From contig CALCBQ010000015.1 in assembly GCA_937897215.1 (NCBI GenBank), forward strand, positions 1-9,887: 9,887 nucleotides of DNA, read 5' to 3'. The position numbers and the translations under genes are program-made. This DNA comes from an uncultured Clostridia bacterium (GTDB lineage Bacteria > Bacillota > Clostridia > Oscillospirales > Acutalibacteraceae). The notes beneath the pieces were generated by a model. It saw nothing but the letters and a program-made list of their open reading frames with translations. It was not told where the DNA came from and did no database searches. Shown here one piece after another: positions 1 through 6,852 of the stretch; position 1 is the stretch's first letter; every line of letters begins with the position of its first letter.

Positions 1-358
1 CACAGCAACCCATAGCAAGAACAACTGCTTTTGGTTGAATTTTAAGAAGACCATCTTTTTTGTTAACTGCAGTTACGACATTGCCTTCTTCAACATCAAG
101 GACCATTGTATCAACTTTAACATCGATATCTGTGCCTTCAAGCATTTTCATAAATCTGCCTGCATACTCAGGGCCTGAAAGTTCTTCGCCGAAATAATGA
201 AGGCCAAAACCAGTATGTATGCACTGTTCAAGAATACCTCCAAGAGTTTCTGCACGCTCTAAAACAATAATGCTCTGAATTCCGTTTTCTCTTGCTTTAA
301 GAGCAGCCGCCATACCAGCAGGACCGCCACCTACAACAACAAGGTCATAATTTAACAT
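1..358 (-). CDS. FAD/NAD(P)-dependent oxidoreductase, second flavoprotein of a glp-like operon (3' end outside window)
   Basis: The first 119 codons are visible; the C-terminus lies beyond the left edge. The protein opens with a Rossmann FAD-binding fold: VVVGGGPAGMAAAL at residues 7-20 is a GxGxxG dinucleotide motif, and the acidic residue after the second beta strand is in VLER (32-35). GGILEQCIHTGFGLH (40-54) matches the GGIL-x-QCIH-x-GFGL signature I associate with the pyridine-nucleotide-disulfide-type flavoprotein that follows GlpA-like dehydrogenases in Clostridia. VVLAMGC near the edge is the usual second FAD contact. The ATG at 358 lies 11 nt after the upstream gene's stop, and its Shine-Dalgarno AGGTG (371-367) overlaps that stop, so the two genes are very likely co-translated. 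Family knowledge suggests it passes electrons between the partner dehydrogenase and NAD(P) or another acceptor. The true substrate cannot be read here, and a DUF1667 protein often comes next. Confidence 0.88.
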   Translation of the reverse strand, partial: MLNYDLVVVGGGPAGMAAALKARENGIQSIIVLERAETLGGILEQCIHTGFGLHYFGEELSGPEYAGRFMKMLEGTDIDVKVDTMVLDVEEGNVVTAVNKKDGLLKIQPKAVVLAMGCC

Positions 359-369
359 ACTGATTCACC

Positions 370-1800
370 TCACTTTGTTCTTTCGTAAACAATTTTTGAT
401 TCGCCGCCGAATTTTGTGATATCGCTCATTGGAACATCTAACTCGCGAGCAAGGATTTCAACAACTTTGCTACCACAGAATCCGCCTTGGCAACGACCCA
501 TACCTGCACGTGTTCTACGCTTAACACCGTCAACATCACGAGCACCTGCAGGAGCTTTAATAGCATCAATAATCTCGCCCTCTGTGATTGTTTCGCAGCG
601 GCAAACGATTCTGCCATAAGCAGGATTTTTCTTTATAAGCTCTGCTCTTTCTTCGTCTGACATATGACGGAAACGAACAGGTTCTTCTCTTACATCTGTA
701 TAGTTTTCTTTTTCTGTAAGTTCGAGTTTTTCTGAAAGAATATCACGAACATAAGTTGCAATTGCAGGAGCAGATGAAAGGCCGGGAGATTCAACACCCG
801 CAACATTCAAGAAGTTTGCACTCTTATCGCACCAACCGATAATGAAGTCATCATTAACAGGATGAGCACGAACACCTGCAAAAGATGTGATTGCATTTCT
901 TGTTGAAACAATTGGAACTGATTTAAGTGCCTTTTCAACAATCTCTTTAAGTCCTTCAGGAGTTGTTGTGATATCTTCTTTATCTTCAATATTCAAAGCA
1001 GTAGGTCCAATAAGCAAGTTACCGTCAACTGTAGGAGTTACAAGAATACCTTTACCCATTTCATTAGGGCACTGGAAAATTGTATGTACTGCAAGATTAC
1101 CTACTGATTTATCGAGTACATAGTACTCGCCTTTTCTTGGAATAAGTTCAATTGAATCGTCGCCAACCATCTTTGCGAGTTCATCTGAGAAGTTACCTGC
1201 CGCATTGATTATATATTTTGCAGAGATTTCGCCAACAGTTGTGTCAAGCACATAACCATCTGCATTCTCATTAATTGCTTTTACTTCACAATTTCTGATA
1301 AATTCAACACCGTTAGTTACTGCATTTTCAACCGCTGCGATTGTAAGTTCATAAGGACATACAATACCGGCACTTTCAGAAAGCAATGCACCAACAGCTT
1401 TATCGCTTATATTCGGTTCTATTCTACGAAGTTCTGCCTGGTCAATAACTGAAAGCTCAGGAACTCCGTTTTTAATACCACGCTCATAAAGTTCTTTTAC
1501 ATGTTCCATTTCTTTTTCAGAGAATGCAACAACAACAGAACCGTTCTTTTTAAAAGGAACTGAAAGTTTTTCACAAACCTCAGGCATCATTAATGTACCC
1601 TGAACATTAAGTTTTGCTTTAAGTGTACCATTCTGTGCATCAAAACCGCCATGCACAATAGCACTGTTTGCCTTTGTTGTACCCATTGCAACGTCATTGC
1701 ACTTTTCGAGCAAAGCCACTTTAATGTTAAAGCGACTGAGTTCGCGAGCAATAAGACCGCCTACAACACCGGCACCTACAACTGCTACATCGTAAGTCAT
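370..1800 (-). CDS. FAD-dependent oxidoreductase, anaerobic glycerol-3-phosphate dehydrogenase (GlpA)-like, with C-terminal BFD-type [2Fe-2S] domain
   Basis: The 476-residue protein has two parts. The N-terminal DAO-type flavin domain begins with VVGAGVVGGLIAREL (GxGxxG at 9-14) and has the FAD ribose-binding Glu in LLEK near 32. It also carries the conserved NSAIVHGGFD stretch (45-54) and a late FAD motif with GVRAHP and VAGVESPGLSSAPA. The C-terminal region from about 398 has C400 and C402 (CRCE) and C437 and C442 (GRCQGGFC), the four-cysteine pattern of a BFD-like [2Fe-2S] domain. This architecture is typical of clostridial GlpA-like proteins, which oxidise glycerol-3-phosphate to dihydroxyacetone phosphate in the cytoplasm; related DAO enzymes act on L-2-hydroxyglutarate, so the substrate is inferred. 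The ATG at 1800 follows AAGGG at a 7-8 nt distance. It is first in an operon with the flavoprotein that starts at 358 and has its own promoter at 1861-1869. Confidence 0.9.
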   Translation of the reverse strand: MTYDVAVVGAGVVGGLIARELSRFNIKVALLEKCNDVAMGTTKANSAIVHGGFDAQNGTLKAKLNVQGTLMMPEVCEKLSVPFKKNGSVVVAFSEKEMEHVKELYERGIKNGVPELSVIDQAELRRIEPNISDKAVGALLSESAGIVCPYELTIAAVENAVTNGVEFIRNCEVKAINENADGYVLDTTVGEISAKYIINAAGNFSDELAKMVGDDSIELIPRKGEYYVLDKSVGNLAVHTIFQCPNEMGKGILVTPTVDGNLLIGPTALNIEDKEDITTTPEGLKEIVEKALKSVPIVSTRNAITSFAGVRAHPVNDDFIIGWCDKSANFLNVAGVESPGLSSAPAIATYVRDILSEKLELTEKENYTDVREEPVRFRHMSDEERAELIKKNPAYGRIVCRCETITEGEIIDAIKAPAGARDVDGVKRRTRAGMGRCQGGFCGSKVVEILARELDVPMSDITKFGGESKIVYERTK

Positions 1801-1826
1801 AATTACACCCTTCTTTTTCTTTTTTT

Positions 1827-1844
1827 AGGCACGAAAACGCACCT
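1827..1844 (-). promoter_or_regulatory. Small hairpin in the leader of the flavoprotein operon
   Basis: The leader RNA contains AGGUGCG, a UUUU loop, then CGUGCCU, which pair as a 7-bp stem with two G-U wobbles. It is followed by A residues rather than a U run, so it is not a terminator in this direction. It could be a stability element or a protein-binding site, or it could be incidental; nothing in it identifies a ligand or binding protein. Confidence 0.3.
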
Positions 1845-1860
1845 ATTCATTATCGCTTTT

Positions 1861-1869
1861 ATTATATCA
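1861..1869 (-). promoter_or_regulatory. Extended -10 promoter for the glp-like flavoprotein operon
   Basis: On the minus strand the sequence reads TGATATAAT: a perfect TATAAT preceded by TG and one base, the extended -10 form used by vegetative sigma-A polymerase. No good TTGACA-like -35 lies 16-18 bp upstream (TATAAA at 17 bp), which fits an extended -10 promoter. Transcription would start near 1854, leaving a leader of about 54 nt before the ATG at 1800. This would separate the flavoprotein genes from sigE, whose stop is only about 50 bp upstream. Confidence 0.6.
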
Positions 1870-1917
1870 CAATAAAACATTTTTTTATATAGTTTTTTAT
1901 AAAAATTTTAAGTTTTT

Positions 1918-2622
1918 TTATTTTATTTGCGCTTTCATTTTATTACCAATTTTTTTAATGATTCTTTTTTCAAGTCGGGATATATAGCTTTGTGAAATTC
2001 CAAGTTTGTCTGCTACTTGTTTTTGGGTAAGTTCTTCCTTTTCGCCTAAGCCAAAACGCATGTCTATTATTTCTTTTTCTCTTTCGGGTAAAGTTTCAAT
2101 TACTTGTAAAAGTATTCTTTTTTCATCATCTTCTTCAATATCGCGGTGTATTTCATCGCCATCGCTACCTAAAACATCTGCAAGTAATAATTCATTACCA
2201 TCCCAGTCAGTATTAAGTGGTTCATCAAGAGAAACCTCCATTTTTTGTGATGCAATTTTTCGAAGATGCATAAGTATTTCGTTTTCTATACAACGAGAAG
2301 CGTAAGTTGCGAGCTTAATATTCTTTTCAGGCGAGAAAGTATTGACTGCTTTGATTAATCCGATTGTACCTATTGAAATTAAATCTTCAATATACACTCC
2401 TGAGCTTTCAAATTTCTTTGCGATATACACCACAAGGCGAAGATTATGTTCTATTAATTTTTCGCGGGCTTTTTCATCGCCGTCTGCTAATTTTTCACTT
2501 AAAATCTGCTCCTCTTCTGTGCTTAACGGCTCAGGTAAAGATACTGGTCCGTTTATGTAATGTGCATCTCTTTTGAATAATTTAAAATAAAGTTTTCGCA
2601 GAATATTTTTAAGTTTAATCAT
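1918..2622 (-). CDS. sigE: RNA polymerase sporulation sigma factor SigE (pro-sigma-E)
   Basis: This 234-residue sigma-70 family protein directs early mother-cell transcription during sporulation. The N-terminal stretch of about 21 residues (MIKLKNILRKLYFKLFKRDA) is basic and amphipathic and matches the SigE pro-sequence, which holds the factor inactive at the membrane until SpoIIGA cuts it. Region 2 covers about 56-124 and contains the family-typical EDLISIGTIGLIKAVNTF and KLATYASRCIENEILMHLR. The SigE-like DWDGNELLLADVLG follows. Region 4.2 is a helix-turn-helix at about 199-223 (TQKQVADKLGISQSYISRLEK). An in-frame TTG at 2640 could add six residues, but the ATG at 2622 has a well-spaced AAGGGGAG and gives the expected pro-sequence, so it is chosen. 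It overlaps the spoIIGA stop by 8 nt. Unlike the B. subtilis spoIIG locus, sigG does not follow. No clear terminator is visible after the stop. Confidence 0.97.
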   Translation of the reverse strand: MIKLKNILRKLYFKLFKRDAHYINGPVSLPEPLSTEEEQILSEKLADGDEKAREKLIEHNLRLVVYIAKKFESSGVYIEDLISIGTIGLIKAVNTFSPEKNIKLATYASRCIENEILMHLRKIASQKMEVSLDEPLNTDWDGNELLLADVLGSDGDEIHRDIEEDDEKRILLQVIETLPEREKEIIDMRFGLGEKEELTQKQVADKLGISQSYISRLEKRIIKKIGNKMKAQIK

Positions 2623-3412
2623 TAAATAACTCCCCTTCAAGATTTATATTCAATATCATTTTGTATTCATCTAAAGATGAAACACTTTCGCCTATATATA
2701 CCTTATCGGTTGAAAAATTATCTATTGTAATTTTATTTGGTCTGAACGCTTTAACCAGCGATTCTCCATTCACAGTTGAGACAGGTATAAGTCGCATTTT
2801 TTCTTCTGTAAAAAGTTTCTTAAACAATTCTTTATCAAGCATAACTACGGGTAAATCAGAAAACGGCTCCCGAAGATTGTTACCTGTGTCAACTAATGCG
2901 GTACAAGAAATTGTTTTGCCTGCATTCTCTACCGTTACATATCTTTCTTTAGATTTCGGTGCTTTTTTATCGGTTATTTTTGATATTAGCGTAATAACAA
3001 GATATGAAATAATGGTGCAAACAATCAGAAAAGTCAAATCCACATCAAAATAGACTATACCATTTGAATAAATTAAAATATCCTTATCAAAAAATATGTA
3101 AATTGCAAACATCAATCCCCCAAAAAGAAACGATATTGCAAAAAGAAGAAATAAACTTTTTATCAATTTTTTAATAGGCTTGATGCCAAAGGTTATAGCG
3201 GTCATTAATATTGCAGTTGCTACTTTTAATAAAGTCATTATTACTCCAAGATTTTCGATAAACAGTAGCAATGACGATAATCCACCAATGATTGCACCGA
3301 TTAAAATCCGCCACCTTTTTTGATGACTTCTTGTAAGTTTTTGTACTGCAAGCAGTAAAAAATAGTTGACTATTGCATTAAGCATTATAAGAATATCAAC
3401 ATAAACTGTCAT
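2615..3412 (-). CDS. spoIIGA: Sigma-E processing peptidase SpoIIGA
   Basis: The 265-residue membrane protease cleaves the pro-sequence from sigma-E after the sporulation septum forms. The first half is hydrophobic, with about five membrane segments at roughly 4-27, 36-56, 57-77, 83-108 and 123-146; MTVYVDILIMLNAIVNYFLL is the characteristic opening. The second half is a cytoplasmic domain with ALVDTGNNLREPFSDLPV. D175 in the DTGN motif corresponds to the catalytic aspartate of this aspartic-protease-like family (Asp183 in B. subtilis, from memory). An in-frame GTG at 3427 exists, but the ATG at 3412 gives the family N-terminus and follows GGTG by 5 nt. It precedes and overlaps sigE, the standard protease-substrate pair, so both should be made together. 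Confidence 0.95.
   Translation of the reverse strand: MTVYVDILIMLNAIVNYFLLLAVQKLTRSHQKRWRILIGAIIGGLSSLLLFIENLGVIMTLLKVATAILMTAITFGIKPIKKLIKSLFLLFAISFLFGGLMFAIYIFFDKDILIYSNGIVYFDVDLTFLIVCTIISYLVITLISKITDKKAPKSKERYVTVENAGKTISCTALVDTGNNLREPFSDLPVVMLDKELFKKLFTEEKMRLIPVSTVNGESLVKAFRPNKITIDNFSTDKVYIGESVSSLDEYKMILNINLEGELFND
2630..2637 (-). promoter_or_regulatory. Ribosome binding site that fixes the sigE start
   Basis: The minus strand reads AAGGGGAG, then 7 nt, then the ATG at 2622. It lies within the last codons of spoIIGA and supports translational coupling. It also argues against the upstream TTG at 2640, which would place the motif inside the coding sequence. Confidence 0.75.
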
Positions 3413-3424
3413 CAAATCACCACA

Positions 3425-3463
3425 CAAAAAAGCTTGATATCATTGTAACATGATACCAAGCTT
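3425..3463 (-). terminator. Intrinsic terminator of the carA-carB-ruvX cluster
   Basis: In minus-strand RNA a 14-bp stem forms between AAGCUUGGUAUCAU and AUGAUAUCAAGCUU around a 6-nt loop, with one G-U pair, followed by UUUUU. The same bases on the plus strand give an A-C mismatch at that position, which favours the minus direction. It sits 22 nt after the ruvX stop and ends just before the spoIIGA ribosome binding site. Confidence 0.88.
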
Positions 3464-3475
3464 TATTTTGTCATT
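3442..3475 (-). promoter_or_regulatory. Candidate spoIIG-type promoter with Spo0A-like box (long spacer)
   Basis: On the minus strand ATGACA (3474-3469) resembles a -35, and TACAAT (3447-3442) resembles a -10, 21 bp apart. A 0A-box-like sequence AATGACAAA (3475-3467; 7 of 9 against TTYGACAAA, the complement of TTTGTCRAA) overlaps the -35. From family knowledge, the B. subtilis spoIIG promoter also has a long spacer of about 22 bp and a Spo0A site over its -35. The predicted start near 3435 lies within the far arm of the ruvX terminator, so the spoIIGA mRNA would not carry that hairpin. This assignment is inferred by analogy. Confidence 0.4.
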
Positions 3476-3484
3476 CTGTGTCTA

Positions 3485-3895
3485 TTATTTTAATGTTTTC
3501 ATATAATCTTCAAGAATAAGCACCGCAGAAACCGCATCAATTACTGCTTTACGCTTTTTGCCACGAACATCGGCAGAATTAAGCAGATTATGAGCAGAAA
3601 CTGTTGTGAGTCGTTCGTTCTGGAAATCCACCTGAAGACCTGTTTTTTCTTTAAGCATTTCGCCAAGTTCACGACAAGCATCACTACGGAAACCATAACT
3701 ACCGTCCATATTTTGCGGTAATCCCACACAGATACGCTCAACTTTTCGTTCAACTACTAAATCCGCAATTTTCTCGACAAGTTTTTCACGGTCTTTTTCG
3801 GTAATCACACACACGGGCGAAGCGAGAATCTGCAATTTATCGCAAACTGCAATACCCGTTCTAACATCGCCGTAATCAACAGACATAATAATCAT
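3485..3895 (-). CDS. ruvX: RuvX/YqgF family protein (putative pre-16S rRNA nuclease / Holliday junction resolvase-like)
   Basis: The 136-residue protein is a full-length member of the RNase H-fold YqgF/RuvX family, linked in other bacteria to 5' maturation of pre-16S rRNA. The expected acidic residues are visible: D7 in SVDYG, E94 in NERLTT and D120 in VIDAVSAVLILEDY. The substrate loop GLPQNMDGS lies at 58-66. The first residue of the usual DERLTT motif is Asn here, but the Glu is kept. The ATG at 3895 overlaps the carB stop in an ATGA arrangement and is preceded by GGAGGT (3910-3905), a strong Shine-Dalgarno inside the end of carB, so it is probably translationally coupled. An alternative ATG three codons later is less well placed. 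It is the last gene before the terminator at 3425-3463. Confidence 0.93.
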   Translation of the reverse strand: MIIMSVDYGDVRTGIAVCDKLQILASPVCVITEKDREKLVEKIADLVVERKVERICVGLPQNMDGSYGFRSDACRELGEMLKEKTGLQVDFQNERLTTVSAHNLLNSADVRGKKRKAVIDAVSAVLILEDYMKTLK

Positions 3896-6852
3896 ATATC
3901 TGTTACCTCCAACTCTTCCATAACATTGTTGTTTGCAAGAGATTTAGAGAAAGTGTAAGCACTATGAACCGATGTGAACACGGGAACTTTTTTCATAAGC
4001 GCTGCTCGTCTGATAACTGCTTCTTCATCATCTTTTCTGTTATTCTGTAAAGTTGAAATAACATAAGAGAATTTGTTTGAATTTATCATTTGAACTGCTA
4101 ATTCTCCGCTTGCCGTATTAGTTGCAATATGGTTTGAGTTGAGAATTTTTGCAGTATCACTTGTTGCAAAAATCTTAAAGCCCTGTGATAAAAATTCTTC
4201 TGCCATAGATGCAGCTTCACTCTTATCACTTTCGCAAACCGAAACAAGAACCGAACCGGTACGCTTAATACGCATACCTGATGCAATCATACCCTTTAAG
4301 AGTGCATTATCAAATGTATTGCCTATACCCATTACATCGCCTGTTGATTTTGTCTTTTCGCCAAGAAGCATATCTGCACCTTTGAGCTTTTCAAAGCTGA
4401 ACACCGGTACTCTGACATAATAGTTACCATTTGATTTATTAATACCAGTAACCGTAAGTTTTTCCCCTGCCATTGAGCGTACAGCAAGGTCAACAGTATC
4501 GTACCCTGATGCTTTTGTTACAAATGGAACCATTGTTGTATTTGTAACTGATGCTTTTGTTACATATAAGTCGTTATCAAATACAACAAACTGAATATCA
4601 AGCGCACCTTTGAAATTAAGTTCTTTAACAATTGCGCTCACATATTCTTCAACAGTTTTAAGCATTGAATCTGAAACACTTACAGTTGGGAATACAGAAA
4701 TTGAGTCGCCTGAATTGATGTGTGCTTTTTCAATATGTTCACAAAGCGCAGGAACAAAATAGTTTTCGCCGTCAGAAATTATCTGTGCTTCAATACAAGT
4801 ACCTACGCACACCTTTTTACTGCTTGTATGCTTAACATTTGCATCATCAAGAATGTCAAAAAACTCAATTTTATTTGTAATTTTTCTGAAGAAATCATCA
4901 TCAGGACCGAGGATTTCAACTCCCGCATCTTTAAGAAGCGCAGAGTTTTTAATTGCATCTTCTCCGCCGAAAAGCACAACCGCATAATCCGGCTTTTCTG
5001 TTCTTACAACATTAAGAATATCTTCACTACTTAACGGGTCAAGATAAATTCTGTCAGCAACGTTATAATCAGTAGTAACTGATGCAGGGTTATTGTTAAG
5101 CACTACCACTTCAAATCCTTGATTTTTAAGAGAATTTATACAATGAACTGTACAATAATCACTGTCGCCACTTCTACCGGTAACAGAAGGACCACTACCA
5201 ATTACAAGGACTTTTTTCTTGTCAGATTTCTTATTATTTATAAAAATTTCTGCCTCATTATCTGTTCCGTAAACAGAATAGAAATATGGTTTTTCTGCGT
5301 CAAATTCTGCGGAACATGTATCCACACTATTAAATACTGCATCAAGTGAATGCTGTGGCTTTTCGCCTGTAATCTGTTCCAATGCAAAATCTGTGAATCC
5401 AAGAGTTTTTGCATATTCGTAAGAGTCTTTGCTGTTATCGTTTTTAACAAGTTTTTCAGTATCTGCAATATTTTTGAGTTTATTTAAGAACCATTTATCA
5501 ATATTAGTAACTGTGTTTAACTCATCAATACTGAAATCTCTGTAAAGTGCTTCATAAACCGCAAAAATACGACTGTCATCCATTTTATTGATAACACTTT
5601 TAAGTTCGTCATCTGACATATTTTCAAACTGCTCAAGACGAAGTAAATGAGTTTTGTTTACACTTCTAACGCCTTTCATAAAAGCAAGTTCAAAGCCGGT
5701 ACCTATTGTAAGGCACTCGCCAGTCGCTTTCATCATTGTACCAAGTGTTCGATTTGCTTCGCCGAAATTCTCAAATGACCATTTAGGAAATTTAACTGCA
5801 CAGTAATCCATAGCCGGCTCGCTGCAAGCAGTAGTGCAACCTGTTACATCGTTGTTGATTTCATATAAAGTTTTACCCAATGCAATCTTTGCAGATACAT
5901 AAGCAATTCTGTAGCCGGTTGCCTTTGAAACAAGGGCTGAAGTACGGCTGACGCGAGGGTCAATACCAGTTACAAAATAGGTTTTACCATCAGGACTTAA
6001 AGCAAACTGAACATTACAGCTACCTTCAACTGAAAGACGAGAAACCACTTTTCTTGCGGCACGGCGAAGTTTTGTAAACTCTGAATCTGTAAGTGTTTGT
6101 GCAGGGATTACAACAATACTGTCGCCTGTATGAATACCAACAGGGTCAATGCTTTCAACACTCGAAACGCTTATACAGTTATCTTCCGCATCGCGCATAA
6201 CTTCAAATTCAAGTTCTTTCCAACCTGCAATACTCTTTTCAATGAGAATCTGACTAACAATAGAATTTTTGAGACTTACTTCTGCTTTTTCTGCAAGAAT
6301 TTCTCTTGAGTAGCAGTATTCTGCACTTTCACGGTCTGGAGTATATGCAGGGCGTACAATTACGGGGTAACCAACTTTATCAGCAAAATCGCATGCTTCG
6401 TCAACACTGTTTACAACGAGAGCAGGAACAGTTGGCTCGTCCATTTCTTCAAGAAGTTCTGTAAATGAATGTCTGTTTTTAACACTACGGATAACATCTT
6501 GATTTATACCAATAAGCACTGTATTTGTTTCTTCAAGATAACCGTTCTGTGATAATTCAAGGCTTAACTCAAGAGAATCATCGCCACCTGCGGTTGAAAG
6601 AAGTGCGTCGGGCTTTTCTTTCTGGAGAATTCTTTTTACACTTTCAATGTTAAGTGGCTCAATATAAACTTTATCAGCAAATACTTTATCAGTTGCAAGT
6701 GCTGATGGGGTTGAGTTTGCAAAAACAACTTCAATCCCCTCTTCTTTTAATGCACGGCAAACTTGTAATGCAGAGTAGTCGAATTCCAATGACTGTCCGA
6801 TTTTAACAGGACCCGCACCAAGAACAAGAATTTTTTCATATTTTTTAGTCAT
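3892..6852 (-). CDS. carB: Carbamoyl-phosphate synthase large subunit homolog, catalytically degenerate (CarB-like)
   Basis: The 986-residue product is recognisably CarB along its whole length but is shorter than the usual ~1070. The N-terminal half keeps LVLGAGPVKIGQ (10-20), VRPAY, GWKELEFEV, GIHTGDS and DPRVSRTSALVSKATG. However, the glycine-rich ATP-grasp loop is replaced by TPDRESAE (171-178), and the metal-binding Glu and Asn of EMNPR are Gly296 and Asp298. The middle oligomerisation region (TNIDKWFL, VDTCSAEF) is kept. In the C-terminal half the usual IGQGIEFDY has become TGRSGDSDY. About 60 residues containing the VRPSYVLGGR lobe are missing near 676-690, and E-x-N-P-R is replaced by KASVT (766-770). 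A C-terminal MGS-like domain remains (about 866-970). The ATG at 6852 gives the family N-terminus and overlaps the carA stop by 8 nt; an ATG four codons earlier is possible. Normally this subunit makes carbamoyl phosphate for pyrimidine and arginine synthesis; that activity is doubtful here. Confidence 0.88.
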   Translation of the reverse strand: MTKKYEKILVLGAGPVKIGQSLEFDYSALQVCRALKEEGIEVVFANSTPSALATDKVFADKVYIEPLNIESVKRILQKEKPDALLSTAGGDDSLELSLELSQNGYLEETNTVLIGINQDVIRSVKNRHSFTELLEEMDEPTVPALVVNSVDEACDFADKVGYPVIVRPAYTPDRESAEYCYSREILAEKAEVSLKNSIVSQILIEKSIAGWKELEFEVMRDAEDNCISVSSVESIDPVGIHTGDSIVVIPAQTLTDSEFTKLRRAARKVVSRLSVEGSCNVQFALSPDGKTYFVTGIDPRVSRTSALVSKATGYRIAYVSAKIALGKTLYEINNDVTGCTTACSEPAMDYCAVKFPKWSFENFGEANRTLGTMMKATGECLTIGTGFELAFMKGVRSVNKTHLLRLEQFENMSDDELKSVINKMDDSRIFAVYEALYRDFSIDELNTVTNIDKWFLNKLKNIADTEKLVKNDNSKDSYEYAKTLGFTDFALEQITGEKPQHSLDAVFNSVDTCSAEFDAEKPYFYSVYGTDNEAEIFINNKKSDKKKVLVIGSGPSVTGRSGDSDYCTVHCINSLKNQGFEVVVLNNNPASVTTDYNVADRIYLDPLSSEDILNVVRTEKPDYAVVLFGGEDAIKNSALLKDAGVEILGPDDDFFRKITNKIEFFDILDDANVKHTSSKKVCVGTCIEAQIISDGENYFVPALCEHIEKAHINSGDSISVFPTVSVSDSMLKTVEEYVSAIVKELNFKGALDIQFVVFDNDLYVTKASVTNTTMVPFVTKASGYDTVDLAVRSMAGEKLTVTGINKSNGNYYVRVPVFSFEKLKGADMLLGEKTKSTGDVMGIGNTFDNALLKGMIASGMRIKRTGSVLVSVCESDKSEAASMAEEFLSQGFKIFATSDTAKILNSNHIATNTASGELAVQMINSNKFSYVISTLQNNRKDDEEAVIRRAALMKKVPVFTSVHSAYTFSKSLANNNVMEELEVTDI
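3905..3910 (-). promoter_or_regulatory. Strong Shine-Dalgarno for ruvX inside carB
   Basis: GGAGGT lies 9 nt before the ruvX ATG at 3895 and within the last codons of carB. It supports the upstream ATG and indicates that ruvX can recruit ribosomes on a transcript that must pass through carA and carB. Confidence 0.7.

Noticed and set aside
1870..1917. A/T-rich stretch after sigE as an intrinsic terminator
   Set aside because: It has A and T runs and an AAAATTTT palindrome but no stable stem followed by a U run.
2623..2640. TTG at 2640 as the sigE start
   Set aside because: It would add six residues and put the good Shine-Dalgarno inside the gene; the ATG at 2622 gives the expected pro-sequence.
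2661..3053. 130-codon open frame on the plus strand
   Set aside because: It lies antisense to spoIIGA, whose protein sequence is clearly family-like, and its Ser/Val-rich translation resembles nothing recognisable.
3430..3463. Long inverted repeat with AAGCTT at both ends, considered as a mobile-element end or attachment site
   Set aside because: A U run directly follows, it lies just after ruvX, and the single mismatch becomes a G-U pair in minus-strand RNA; this fits an intrinsic terminator. No flanking duplication or transposase is seen.
4720..5034. 104-codon open frame on the plus strand
   Set aside because: It is antisense to the CarB-like gene and reflects low stop frequency opposite an A/T-rich reading frame; no domain is seen.
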